NCBI GenBank assembly: GCA_020851035.1
Contig: JADZDM010000001.1
Span: 62,001-126,000, forward strand
DNA from: Gemmatimonadaceae bacterium
Lineage (GTDB): Bacteria > Gemmatimonadota > Gemmatimonadetes > Gemmatimonadales > Gemmatimonadaceae
Length of the DNA stretch: 64,000 nt
Direction of reading: 5' to 3'
Shown: positions 19,260-27,594 of the stretch, one piece after another
How positions within the stretch are numbered: the stretch's first letter is position 1
How the letters are laid out: each line of letters opens with the position of its first letter
The notes under the pieces: model-generated
The model's database searches: none
Told to the model about the DNA's origin: nothing
The model's input: the letters and a program-made list of their open reading frames with translations, nothing else
Made by a program: the position numbers and the translations under genes

Positions 19260-19847
19260 ATGCGCCGCATTCTCGCATCCCTGACCCTCTCGCTCCTCTC
19301 GGCCACCTCCCTGCTCGCGCAGGAGGAGCATGCTGCCGGCGGTGACGTGAACCTGCTCGACCCGAAGGCCGGCCTGATGGTCTGGACCCTGCTGATCTTC
19401 GTGTTCCTGCTGGTCGTGCTGTCGAAGTTCGCCTACAAGCCGCTGCTGGCCGCCGTCGAGGCGCGTGAGGCGGCGCTGGAGAAGGCGATCGGCGATGCGA
19501 AGCGCGATCGTGAGGAGGCCGCGAAGCTCCTCGCCGAGCAGCAGAAGGCGCTGGCCGAGGCGCGCACGGAGGTCCAGAAGGCGATGAACGACGGCCGCGC
19601 CGCCGCCGAGGCGCTGCGCAGCGAGATGCTCGAGAAGGTCAAGGCGGAAGGCGCCGACATGCTCGACCGCACCCGCCGCGAGATGCAGGCCGAGAAGGAG
19701 AAGGCGGTCGCCGAGCTGCGCCGCGAGGCCGTGGACCTGGCCATCACCGGCGCCAGCAAGGTGATCGGCCGCAACCTCGACAGCGCCACCGACCGCTCGC
19801 TCGTGGAGTCGTTTCTCGCCGGCATCGACGCCCCGAAGGGCCGCTGA
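19260..19847 (+). CDS. atpF: F-type ATP synthase F0 subunit b
   Basis: 195 residues. An N-terminal signal-peptide-like segment (LSLLSATSLLAQEEHA) precedes the single membrane helix GLMVWTLLIFVFLLVVLSKF, followed by a long charged Ala/Glu/Lys coiled coil from about residue 60 (ALEKAIGDAKRDREEAAKLL). This is the peripheral stalk that docks delta. The stop and the atpH start share a base (TGATG), so translation is coupled. Confidence 0.95.
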   Translation: MRRILASLTLSLLSATSLLAQEEHAAGGDVNLLDPKAGLMVWTLLIFVFLLVVLSKFAYKPLLAAVEAREAALEKAIGDAKRDREEAAKLLAEQQKALAEARTEVQKAMNDGRAAAEALRSEMLEKVKAEGADMLDRTRREMQAEKEKAVAELRREAVDLAITGASKVIGRNLDSATDRSLVESFLAGIDAPKGR

Positions 19848-20392
19848 TGCGCGACACCACCATCGCCCGCAACTACGCCGAGGTCCTCGTCACCTTGGCG
19901 CAGCGCGCCGGTGACCTCGACGGCTGGGGCCGCATGATCGACGACGTCGGCCAGCTCGTCGAGAAGGACCTGCGCGTCCGCCGGTTCCTCGAGTCGCCCC
20001 GCGTGCCGGTGGCGGCGAAGAAGGAGATCCTCACCAAGGCGTTCCAGGACAAGCTGCCGCACCTGATGGTCCGGTTCCTCGAGGCGCTGCTGCAGAACCG
20101 CCGGCAGCTCCTGGTGCCGGTCATCGCCAGCGAGTACGCCAGCCTGGTGGACGAGTCGCTGGGACGCGTCCGCGCCGAGGTGACCCTCGCCCGCGAGCCG
20201 GAGCCTGGCGAAGTCGAGGCCATCGCGGCCTCGCTCAGCAAGACCCTCGGCCGCACGGCGGTGGCGCACGTGCGGGTGAACCCCGACATCATCGGTGGCG
20301 TGATCGTGCGCGTCGGTGACTTCGTGAAGGACGGCTCGGTGCGCCGGCGGCTGGGTGTGCTCAAATCCAAGCTCGTGCAGCAGGCCCGCTGA
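19847..20392 (+). CDS. atpH: F-type ATP synthase F1 subunit delta
   Basis: 181 residues. RNYAEVLVTLAQRAGDLDGW at the N-terminus and VNPDIIGGVIVRVGDFVKDG at the C-terminus are OSCP/delta signatures. Delta joins the b stalk to the top of F1. It is the last ATP synthase gene here: no alpha, gamma, beta or epsilon genes follow, and the next gene is a peptidase after 270 bp containing a hairpin repeat. Confidence 0.95.
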   Translation: MRDTTIARNYAEVLVTLAQRAGDLDGWGRMIDDVGQLVEKDLRVRRFLESPRVPVAAKKEILTKAFQDKLPHLMVRFLEALLQNRRQLLVPVIASEYASLVDESLGRVRAEVTLAREPEPGEVEAIAASLSKTLGRTAVAHVRVNPDIIGGVIVRVGDFVKDGSVRRRLGVLKSKLVQQAR

Positions 20393-20458
20393 CCCTCCAG
20401 TGGACTGGAACCGAAGTTCGGGATGCCGTCGGTCGCCGTGACAGCCCACCCCGCCGAC

Positions 20459-20501
20459 GTTGGAAACCCTCGCAACAGCGCTGGTATTGCTGCGGTTTCC
20501 G
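20459..20501. repeat. imperfect palindromic repeat, mosaic family copy A
   Basis: GGAAACC (20462-20468) pairs with GGTTTCC (20494-20500), enclosing a second short stem. The sequence CGTTGGAAACCCTCGCAACA..GCTGCGG..TCCGCC is clearly related to the palindrome at 23070-23117, including the following GGGCGCC block. It lies between atpH and the M1 peptidase gene and may act as a transcription or RNA-end boundary. Confidence 0.55.
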
Positions 20502-20666
20502 CCCTGGCGGCTGGGCGCCACGATGCCCTGCATGCCATCCCAACGGCATTTCCGATCCACTAGAATCCGCATCGACGCGCGACGCCTGCCGGCACCGGGG
20601 GCCGGCGCCGCGGAGGGTCACCCCCCACCTCCCCACCCGTCGATGCCGTCGCGGCACTTCCGTCCC

Positions 20667-22586
20667 ATGCCACTCCTCCGGCCCGCCACCCTTCTGGCCG
20701 CGGCAATGCTGGCGACAGCGGCCGCCAGCGCCCAGCGCATCGGCACCACGCCCGCCAGCGGTGACACCACCGGCTACTGGCAGCAGCGCGCGAACTACGA
20801 CATCATCGCGCGCCTCGACGAGGCGAAGCAGGCCGTCGTCGCCACCGGCACGCTGAAGTACACGAACAACTCCGGTGACGTGCTCACCGAGCTGTACTTC
20901 CACCAGCACCTCAATGCGTTCCGGCCGTACTCCAAGTGGAGCGACCGCGACGACCGTGAAGGGCGCACGCGCTTCCAGAACCTGGAGGAGCCGGCGTTCG
21001 CCTACGAGCGCTTCACGGCGCGGCCCACCGTGGACGGCGTGTCTGTCACGGTGGACTACCCCGGCGCGCCGGACAGCACCGTCGCGCGCATCGCGCTCCC
21101 GACGCCGCTGCGGCCTGGCCAGACGGTGACGGTGGCCTTCGCCTGGGAGGCACGGCCCAGCACCACCTTCCGGCGGCAGGGGCGCCGCGGGCGCCATTAC
21201 GACTTCGCCCAGTGGTACCCGAAGGTGGCCGTCTACGACCGCGGCGGCTGGCAGCCGAACGCGCTGGTGCCGGCGGGAGAGTTCTATGGCGAGTTCGGCG
21301 ACTTCCGCGTCACGCTGGTGCTGGCGCAGGACCAGGTGGTCGGGGCCACCGGTGTGCCGGTGTCGGGTGATCCCGGGTGGGAACGCGCGCGCCGCGGTGG
21401 CCAGTCTTCCGTGAACCTGCAGCGCACCGCCTACGGCGTGGCGCCGACGACCGCCATCGTGCCCGAGGCGCCGCCGGCGATGAAGACGGTGGTGTTCGAG
21501 GCGCGGAACGTGCACCACTTCGCCTGGAGCACCGATCCCGACTTCCGCTACGAGGGCGCCAGCCATGTGCGCCCTGCGGCGGGCCGTGGCCGCGCGACGG
21601 ATGCCCGCAGCCGTGACACCGTCGCCGTGCACGTGTTGTATCGTCCCGGCGCCGACAGCACGTGGGGCGGTGGCATCGTGGCCCAGCGCACCACCGATGC
21701 GCTCACCTGGCTCGAGCAGATGTACGGGCCGTACGCGTACCCGCAGGTCACGATCCTGCACCGCCTCGACAACAGCGGCACCGAGTTCCCGATGCTGGTG
21801 ATGAACGGCAGCGCCTCGTACGAGCTGATCCTGCACGAGGTGGGGCACATCTACACGTATGGCATCCTCGCCAACAACGAGTGGCGCTCGGGATGGCTGG
21901 ACGAGGGGCTCACCAGCTACCAGACGTCGTGGCGGCTGGGCGACACGCCGCAGGAGCGTGCCGCTGCGGCGCTCTCGCGCGACCCACGCTGGGTGGCCCC
22001 GCGACTGGACGGCGCGGCGTTGCAGCGGCGGGACCGCTTCATCCAGTCCGCCGAGCCGGTGAGCACCAATGCGGAGGTGTTCTCCTCGTTCAACGTGTAC
22101 AACAACATGGTCTACGAGCGCGCGGAGCAGATGTACGGCGCGTTGCGCGACGTGGTGGGCGAGGATGGCTTCCGGCGCGTCTGGCCGGAGTACTACGGCC
22201 GGTGGGCGCTGCGGCACGTGGACCGCCTGGCGCTGCAGAAGAGCGTCGAGCGCGTGACCGGCACGTCGCTGGGCTGGTTCTTCGACCAGTGGCTGGACAG
22301 CGTGGGTGAGGTCCGGTACGAGTTGAAGGACGTGGCCACCACCCAGCGCCGCACCGAGTGGGTGACCACGGCCCGGCTGGTTCGTATAGGAGCATATCGG
22401 CATCCGATGCCGGTGGGGGTCCGCACGGCCACCGGCTGGACCTTCGTGCGCGGCGATGCCCTGAAGGACGACCAGCGGATCACGGTCACGACGCCGGAGC
22501 AGCCCGACCTCGTGCGCCTGGATCCGCTCGCGCTCACCGACGACGTGCGGGCCGGCAGCCAGCAGTGGCCGCCCCCGATTCCCTGA
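20667..22586 (+). CDS. secreted M1-family zinc metallopeptidase
   Basis: 639 residues from MPLLRPATLLAAAMLATAAA, giving a clean signal peptide ending ASAQ; in-frame ATGs upstream (20643, 20460) would bury it. Zinc site: HEVGH at 390-394 and Glu413 in WLDEGLTSYQ, the HExxH-(18)-E spacing of gluzincins. The upstream LVMNGSASYELI replaces the canonical GAMEN-type exopeptidase motif, so substrate is uncertain. The N-terminal beta domain (YDIIARLDEAKQAVVATGTL) is typical of M1. Probably a periplasmic or cell-surface peptidase. Ends 20 bp before the cupin gene. Confidence 0.9.
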   Translation: MPLLRPATLLAAAMLATAAASAQRIGTTPASGDTTGYWQQRANYDIIARLDEAKQAVVATGTLKYTNNSGDVLTELYFHQHLNAFRPYSKWSDRDDREGRTRFQNLEEPAFAYERFTARPTVDGVSVTVDYPGAPDSTVARIALPTPLRPGQTVTVAFAWEARPSTTFRRQGRRGRHYDFAQWYPKVAVYDRGGWQPNALVPAGEFYGEFGDFRVTLVLAQDQVVGATGVPVSGDPGWERARRGGQSSVNLQRTAYGVAPTTAIVPEAPPAMKTVVFEARNVHHFAWSTDPDFRYEGASHVRPAAGRGRATDARSRDTVAVHVLYRPGADSTWGGGIVAQRTTDALTWLEQMYGPYAYPQVTILHRLDNSGTEFPMLVMNGSASYELILHEVGHIYTYGILANNEWRSGWLDEGLTSYQTSWRLGDTPQERAAAALSRDPRWVAPRLDGAALQRRDRFIQSAEPVSTNAEVFSSFNVYNNMVYERAEQMYGALRDVVGEDGFRRVWPEYYGRWALRHVDRLALQKSVERVTGTSLGWFFDQWLDSVGEVRYELKDVATTQRRTEWVTTARLVRIGAYRHPMPVGVRTATGWTFVRGDALKDDQRITVTTPEQPDLVRLDPLALTDDVRAGSQQWPPPIP

Positions 22587-22606
22587 CCCTGACCTCACGA
22601 CTCATC

Positions 22607-22978
22607 ATGAGTGGACCTTTCGACATCCGCACCGTCCCGAAGCCCTGGGGCCACGAGACGATCTGGGCGCTGACCGATCGTTATTGCGGGAAGATCCTGC
22701 ACATCACGGCCGGCGAGGCGCTGAGCGTGCAGTACCACAACGTCAAGGATGAGACCGTCCACCTGCTCAGCGGCCACCTGCTGTACCGGGTCCAGATCGA
22801 CGGCCAGCTCACCGACGTGCACCTGAAGCAGGGCGAGAGCTACCGCATCACGCCGGGCACCATCCACCAGATGGAGGCGGTGACCGACTGCGACGTGCTC
22901 GAGGTCTCGACCCCGGATCTCGACGACGTGGTCCGGCTCACGGACCGGTACGGCCGCGAAGGGACCAGCGCGGCGTAA
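22607..22978 (+). CDS. cupin-domain protein (mannose-6-phosphate isomerase type II-like)
   Basis: 123 residues. VPKPWGHETIWALTDRYCGK and ILHITAGEALSVQYHNVKDE are the opening motifs of the type II phosphomannose isomerase cupin; TPGTIHQMEAVTDCDVLEVS supplies the second cupin motif. The metal-binding pattern appears as Q-Y-H...E and H-Q. It lies upstream of a sugar-phosphate nucleotidyltransferase, consistent with activated-sugar synthesis. Its final codons and stop fall within the first unit of a 68-bp tandem repeat. Confidence 0.85.
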   Translation: MSGPFDIRTVPKPWGHETIWALTDRYCGKILHITAGEALSVQYHNVKDETVHLLSGHLLYRVQIDGQLTDVHLKQGESYRITPGTIHQMEAVTDCDVLEVSTPDLDDVVRLTDRYGREGTSAA

Positions 22979-23117
22979 CCGGCCGGGGCATCCCCGGGGG
23001 GCGGCGTTGGACATCCTCGCCGTCGCGCTGGACCAGCGCCCCGTAACCAGCCGGGGCATCCCGGGGGGCGGCGTTGGACATCCTCGCCGTAGCGCTGCTA
23101 CGGCTGCGGTGTCCGCC
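22962..23117. repeat. 68-bp tandem duplication plus palindrome (mosaic family copy B)
   Basis: Two direct units with a 68-bp period (22962-23029 and 23030-23097) begin GGACCAGCGC and share CCGGGGCATCCC and GGCGTTGGACATCCTCGCCG with only a few differences. Unit 1 includes the last codons and stop of the cupin gene, so the duplication copied a gene end. Unit 2 runs into an imperfect 48-bp palindrome at 23070-23117 (GGACATCCTCGCCGTAGC against GCTACGGCTGCGGTGTCC). A shorter relative (CGGGGCATCCCGGCTGGCGTTG) lies near 24306. Confidence 0.8.
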
Positions 23118-23284
23118 TTGCCCGCCGGGCGCCTCGGCCGGTTTCGGGGCACTTGTCACCTACAAGGAAGGTCCGCAGGCAGTTGTCGAGTAGGAACTGC
23201 GTGTGCAGAAGGTGATTTTTCCGCGTACCACCGGCGCGCTGCGCGCCATGAAGAAGCTGGCCACCCTCCAGTTCATAAAGACAC
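23118..23284. other. rest of the cupin/nucleotidyltransferase intergenic region with an AACTGC hairpin
   Basis: Contains GCAGTT (23179-23184) facing AACTGC (23195-23200) with a 10-nt loop. The right side carries GTAGGAACTGCGTG, identical over 14 nt to the innermost hairpin of the 15.1-kb palindromic element, so it may be a remnant of that family. Short open frames here are not supported by any protein similarity. Confidence 0.5.
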
Positions 23285-24271
23285 ATGAAGGTCATAATTC
23301 CGCTGGCCGGGAAGGGGACGCGGCTGCGTCCACACACGCACCGTGTGCCGAAGCCGATGCTCAAGGTCGCGGGACGCCCCGTCATGAGCTACGTGATGGA
23401 TGACGTGATGAAGCTCGGTGGCGTGGAGCAGGTGGTCTACATCACCGGGCACCTCAAGGAGGCGGTCGAGGCCTACGCCCGCCGCAGCTACCCGGTGCCG
23501 AGCGTGTTCGTGGAGCAGGCGGTGCAGGACGGCACCGCCGGCGCCGTCAACCTCGCGCTGCCGTACGTCGACGCGCCGGTGCTGATCATCTTCGTGGACA
23601 CGATCTTCGACACCGACCTGTCGATCATCAACACCACCGACGCCGACGGCATCATCTGGGTGAAGGAAGTCGAGGACTACCAGCGCTTCGGCGTGGTGGT
23701 GACCGATGCGGACGGCCACATGACGCGCATCGTCGAGAAGCCGAGCACGCCGATCTCGAAGCGCGCCAACATCGGCCTGTACTACATCCGCAACTGGCAG
23801 CTGCTGGCCGAGGGCATCGCACACACGCTGCAGCAGCCGGCGAACAAGGGCGAGTTCTACCTCACCGACGCGTTCCAGTACATGATCGAGCACGGCGCGA
23901 AGATCAGGGTCGTGGACGTCGAGGGCTGGTATGACGCGGGCAAGCTCGACACGCTGCTGGAGACGAACCAGGCGATGCTCGAGACGCGGCACCTCGCGCG
24001 CGTGCCCGAGGGCTTCGCCGGTGCGACCATCATCCCGCCGGTCTACATCGAGGATGGCGTCACCGCCGACAGCGCCACCATCGGGCCCAACGTCTCCATC
24101 GGCAAGGGCACGACCGTCACCGGCAGCACCATCCGGAACTCGGTGATCGGCGACGCCTGCATCATCACCAACAGCGCCCTGCACGACTCGATGCTCGGCG
24201 ACACGGTGACGGTGCACGGATTCACCGGCGCGCTGTCACTCGGCGACAACTCCGAGCTCAGCGCGGACTAG
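23285..24271 (+). CDS. sugar-phosphate nucleotidyltransferase with left-handed beta-helix domain
   Basis: 328 residues. The N-terminal domain has the nucleotide-binding GKGTRLRPHTHRVPKPMLKV and the metal-ligand region IIFVDTIFDTDLS; YQRFGVVVTDADGHMTRIVE and NIGLYYIRN are typical of glucose-1-phosphate thymidylyl- and mannose-1-phosphate guanylyltransferases. The C-terminal ~85 residues (IIPPVYIEDGVTADSATIGP; VSIGKGTTVTGSTIRNSVIG) are hexapeptide repeats. It makes an NDP-sugar for cell-surface polysaccharide; the exact sugar is not determined. The upstream cupin gene fits the same pathway. Confidence 0.88.
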   Translation: MKVIIPLAGKGTRLRPHTHRVPKPMLKVAGRPVMSYVMDDVMKLGGVEQVVYITGHLKEAVEAYARRSYPVPSVFVEQAVQDGTAGAVNLALPYVDAPVLIIFVDTIFDTDLSIINTTDADGIIWVKEVEDYQRFGVVVTDADGHMTRIVEKPSTPISKRANIGLYYIRNWQLLAEGIAHTLQQPANKGEFYLTDAFQYMIEHGAKIRVVDVEGWYDAGKLDTLLETNQAMLETRHLARVPEGFAGATIIPPVYIEDGVTADSATIGPNVSIGKGTTVTGSTIRNSVIGDACIITNSALHDSMLGDTVTVHGFTGALSLGDNSELSAD

Positions 24272-24360
24272 GGTCGCGTAACCGAAGTCACGGAAGCAGT
24301 CGCCGGTCGGGGCATCCCGGCTGGCGTTGTGCTATCTGAACGTCGATTGCACGCCACTCG

Positions 24361-24380
24361 CAGCGCCGGCGCCGGCGCTG
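24361..24380. other. 20-bp perfect palindrome between convergent genes
   Basis: CAGCGCCGGCGCCGGCGCTG lies in the 172 bp between the nucleotidyltransferase and the convergent M20 peptidase. No T-tract follows. It could form a tight GC hairpin that limits read-through; otherwise this stretch holds only a fragment of the 22.96-kb repeat near 24306. Confidence 0.35.
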
Positions 24381-24443
24381 GCGTCGCTGTGGCCCGGGCA
24401 TCGGGAACCCGCGTGCGACGTCCGAGACGTGCGTGACCCGGGA

Positions 24444-25655
24444 TCAGCGCAGTCCAGCAGCCCCAGCGACGATCAACCACGCCCGCTGCAGCCCCCGGAC
24501 ACCGCCCTCGTCGTCGTACCACTCGGCCGGCGTGTGCGTGCCGCCGCCGCGGCCGCCGGCGCCGATGGCGATCGCGGGAATGCCCATCGCGATCGGGATG
24601 CTGGCGTCGGTGCTGCCGATCGAGAGGCGTGGCGTGACCCCGATCGCCGTCGTCGCCTGCCGCGCGATGCGCACCAGCGCCGACTCCTCACTCAGCGCCC
24701 CCGATGGCCGGCTGCCGAGGTGCTCGACGGTGGTGGTGAGCGGGGCGGTGTCGGTGAGGCGGCGGTTGTTCTCGCTGCGCTCCACCCGAGACACCGCCTG
24801 CCGCAGCGTGCGCTCGACGTCGGCCAGCACCTCGGCGCTGGTGCTGCGCAGGTCCAGGTCGAACCACGCCGCCAGCGGCACGCTGTTGATCCCCTCGCCG
24901 CCGCCGATGCGCGCCACCGTGAGCGTGGTGCGCGGGTCGCGCGGCAGGAGGATGGCCTGCAGGGCGCTCACCATCGCGGCGGCGGCGTGCACGGGATTCG
25001 CGACCCCGTAGTCGGCCCAGCTGTGCCCGCCCGGCCCCTGCACGGTCACGCGCAGCCGCGTGCTGCCGAGTGCGGCGTGCACGATGCGGTCGTCGCCGGC
25101 GCCATCGATCGCGATCACGGCGTGCGGCGCCGGTGAGGCCTCGCGCATCAGGGCGCGCATCCCGCGCAGGTCACCCAGGCCCTCTTCCCCCACCGTGCAG
25201 GCCAGCACCACCTCGTGCGGCGGCGAGAGCGCTGCGGCCTCCATCGCGGTGCCGATGGCCAGCAGCGCGGCGAGGCCGCGGCCGTTGTCTCCGATGCCAG
25301 GCCCCGAATAGCGCGTGCCCTGCACCTGCACCGCGGGGGCCGGCTCGTCGAAAACCGTGTCCAGGTGCGAGCAGCACCACACGGCAGCGCGCGAGCCGGC
25401 CGCCCCCGGGCGCCGCGCGATGACGTTGCCGGTGGCATCAACCCGCACGTCGCGCCAGCCGATCGCCGCGAAACGCTCCGCCATCCACGCCGCGCGCGCG
25501 CCCTCCGAACCGGTCGGCGCCGGCACGCGGGTCACGTCGCACTGCCAGGCCAGCACCTGCGCATTGATCGCCTCGAGGTGTGAACAGGCGGCCTGGAGCA
25601 CCGGCGCGACGCTGCCACGCAGCGAGGTGGGGCGGGGGGCGAAACGGGACGGCAT
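24444..25655 (-). CDS. M20-family metallopeptidase
   Basis: 403 residues from MPSRFAPRPTSLRGSVAPVL. M20/dapE-type metal sites: CSHLDTVF (first His and catalytic Asp), GPGIGDNGRGLAALL (bridging Asp), VGEEGLGDLRG (catalytic Glu-Glu) and a C-terminal GAGGRGGGTHTPAEW His. The dimerisation/lid segment holds GPGGHSWADYGVANPVHA. Family members are tripeptidases, carboxypeptidases or desuccinylases; the sequence resembles PepT-like and YgeY-like enzymes but substrate cannot be fixed. No signal peptide. Divergent from the LeuA-like gene. Confidence 0.88.
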   Translation of the reverse strand: MPSRFAPRPTSLRGSVAPVLQAACSHLEAINAQVLAWQCDVTRVPAPTGSEGARAAWMAERFAAIGWRDVRVDATGNVIARRPGAAGSRAAVWCCSHLDTVFDEPAPAVQVQGTRYSGPGIGDNGRGLAALLAIGTAMEAAALSPPHEVVLACTVGEEGLGDLRGMRALMREASPAPHAVIAIDGAGDDRIVHAALGSTRLRVTVQGPGGHSWADYGVANPVHAAAAMVSALQAILLPRDPRTTLTVARIGGGEGINSVPLAAWFDLDLRSTSAEVLADVERTLRQAVSRVERSENNRRLTDTAPLTTTVEHLGSRPSGALSEESALVRIARQATTAIGVTPRLSIGSTDASIPIAMGIPAIAIGAGGRGGGTHTPAEWYDDEGGVRGLQRAWLIVAGAAGLR

Positions 25656-25739
25656 GGCGCAAGGAAGCGGGTCCGTGGGCAACTCGGCAAGCACGTGATG
25701 GCAAGCACGACAGGAGGTCGCGTTGTATGTTTGCGTTCT

Positions 25740-26993
25740 ATGACTGTCCCGGGCGACTCGCCGTCCTCCCTCTACGACTGGAACACTCCCTCGCTGCGAC
25801 GGAGTGTGATCGACGTGGCCGACTCCACTCTCAGCGACGGGCCGCAAAGCCCGTCGGTGGTGGATCCGGGCCAGCGGGAGAAGCGCCGCCTCCTGTCGCT
25901 GATGGCGGACCTCGGGCTGCGCACCGCGTCGCTCGGCACGCCCGGCTCGGGCCCGCGGCAGTATGCCGACACGCTGGACCTCGCGCGTGAGCTGATGCGG
26001 GCGCAGTGGCCCATCGATGCCTCGTGTGGCGCACGGGCCACCGTGAAGGACGTGGCCACGGGACTCGACGTGCGGGAGCGCAGCGGGCTGGATCTCGAGA
26101 TCGCCATCGGGCTGCCGGTCTCGCCGATCCGGCTCGAGGCGGAGGGGATCAACGTCGAGCGGCTGCACGAGGTGGCCGAGACGTCGATCGGGTTCGCCGT
26201 CTGTGCCGGCGCACGAGCGGTGGCGGTGCTGGAGGATGCTTCGCGCACCCCGCCCGAGCTGCTGGCGGTGATCATCCGGCACGCCCTGTCGCTCGGCGTG
26301 AGCGCCATCCGCATCTGCGACAGTGTGGGGCACGCGACCCCCGAGGGCACCCGCACCCTGGTGCGATTCGCGATGGACCAGGTGCGGTCGCGCGGGGGAC
26401 GGCAGGTGCGCGTGGAGTGGCACGGCCAGGATGACCGCGGCCTGGCGCTCGCGAACGCGCTCGCGGCCGTGGACGCCGGCGTGCATCGCGTGCTGGCGAG
26501 TGCGCTCGGGCTGGGCGAGCGGTGCGGGACGGTGTCGATGGAGCAGCTGCTGGTGAACCTGCGCCTGGCGGGCCGCTGGCCGCACACGCTCGGCTCACTG
26601 GCCGAGTACTGCGACTCGGCGGCGGTGTCGTTCGGCATGGCGATTCCCGCGTCGTCGCCGGTGGTGGGGCGTGATGCCTTCCGGACCGGCGCCGGCGCTC
26701 GCGCCACGGCGCTGGTGAAGGCGCTCCGGGCCGGTGACCGGGCGCTGGCCGACAACGTCGTCTCCGGCGTGCCGGCGAGCCTGATCGGTGCCGAGAACCG
26801 GATCGACGTGAGCCCGGTGTCGGGGCTGTCGAACGTGCGCTGGTGGCTGTCGCAGCACGGCTACGACGCCGGCGACCTGGTGCTGATGCGCGAGCTGCTG
26901 CTGGCGGTGAAGCAGACGCAGCGTGCCGCCACCGACGAGGAGTTGTGCGAGCTGGCCGATGGCCTGCTGGCGGCCCGCGCTGCGCGGACCTGA
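25740..26993 (+). CDS. LeuA/HMG-CoA-lyase-like protein with altered active site
   Basis: 417 residues. Overall fold and order match the DRE-TIM metallolyase family (2-isopropylmalate, homocitrate and citramalate synthases): an opening DSTLSDGPQSP at 28-38, AIRICDSVGHATPEGTRTLV, and LALANALAAVDAGVHRVLAS with LGLGERCGT. However, the catalytic Arg of the usual DTTLRDGEQ is Ser32, and the metal-binding HxHND is His228-Gly-Gln230-Asp-Asp. The LeuA C-terminal regulatory domain is not obvious. It may be a regulatory or repurposed paralogue. The start is uncertain: AGGAGG at 25712 is closer to an in-frame TTG at 25731 than to ATG 25740. Confidence 0.75.
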   Translation: MTVPGDSPSSLYDWNTPSLRRSVIDVADSTLSDGPQSPSVVDPGQREKRRLLSLMADLGLRTASLGTPGSGPRQYADTLDLARELMRAQWPIDASCGARATVKDVATGLDVRERSGLDLEIAIGLPVSPIRLEAEGINVERLHEVAETSIGFAVCAGARAVAVLEDASRTPPELLAVIIRHALSLGVSAIRICDSVGHATPEGTRTLVRFAMDQVRSRGGRQVRVEWHGQDDRGLALANALAAVDAGVHRVLASALGLGERCGTVSMEQLLVNLRLAGRWPHTLGSLAEYCDSAAVSFGMAIPASSPVVGRDAFRTGAGARATALVKALRAGDRALADNVVSGVPASLIGAENRIDVSPVSGLSNVRWWLSQHGYDAGDLVLMRELLLAVKQTQRAATDEELCELADGLLAARAART

Positions 26994-27022
26994 GCGCGGC
27001 GATCGATCGCGGTGGCCATACG

Positions 27023-27062
27023 CACGAAGGGCATCCTGACGACGGATGCCCTTCGTGGTTTT
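27023..27062. terminator. rho-independent terminator between convergent genes
   Basis: Perfect 14-bp stem (CACGAAGGGCATCC / GGATGCCCTTCGTG) with a 7-nt loop, followed on the plus strand by GTTTT. It lies between the LeuA-like gene and the convergent small partner of the SusCD operon, and can serve the plus strand; the minus-strand side has no T-run. Confidence 0.85.
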
Positions 27063-27090
27063 CCCGGGTGGTGCGGGTGAAACGCGGTTC

Positions 27091-27594
27091 CTACGGAGGC
27101 GTCGTGCCGCCGCCAGGAGGAGGGGCGTTCCCACCGCCGGCCGCGACGGATGCTGCACCGCCGATGCCCAGGGCGAGCGCGCCGAGCGCCGTCAGCACGG
27201 TGCGCTTCCGCGAGAAGGTGCGGACCTGCACCTCCTCGATCATGCCGCGCGGAATCGACGTGGTGGTGCCACTCGACTCGAATTGCTGCCTGGTGGTGGT
27301 GTACATCTTCGCCACCGAGACGACCAGCGAGTCGGGGGAGGACCGGAGCACGGCACCCTCGACCTCATTCACGTTCTGGCCCAGCGCGGACTGGAGCGCC
27401 ACCGACCCTGCAGCGGTGAGGCGGACCGTGACCGGTGTCGCCTCGGGGAGTGCCGTGTTGGTGGTGGGCACGAAGGCATAGCAGGCCGTGGTGGCGAGTT
27501 GCCCCACGGCGAGCAGTGCCCCACAGGCCAGACGCCGGGCCGCGATGTTCCGCGGCCCGGCGCTGGAGGAGCGGTGAGGCTCCACGGTCATCAC
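27091..27594 (-). CDS. hypothetical secreted protein at the end of the SusCD operon
   Basis: 167 residues. A hydrophobic N-terminal segment ends ..LATTACYAFVPTT, giving a possible lipobox Cys near residue 38. The body (VTVRLTAAGSVALQSALGQN; EGAVLRSSPDSLVVSVAKMY) looks like a beta-rich domain, then a hydrophobic helix (VLTALGALALGIGGAASVAA) and a Gly/Pro tail. It overlaps the susD stop by 4 nt, so it belongs to the uptake operon; function is not known. Confidence 0.7.
   Translation of the reverse strand: MMTVEPHRSSSAGPRNIAARRLACGALLAVGQLATTACYAFVPTTNTALPEATPVTVRLTAAGSVALQSALGQNVNEVEGAVLRSSPDSLVVSVAKMYTTTRQQFESSGTTTSIPRGMIEEVQVRTFSRKRTVLTALGALALGIGGAASVAAGGGNAPPPGGGTTPP

Noticed and set aside
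23007-23288. A 93-codon open frame over the repeat after the cupin gene
   Set aside because: It translates a tandem duplication and hairpins, so protein coding is not supported.
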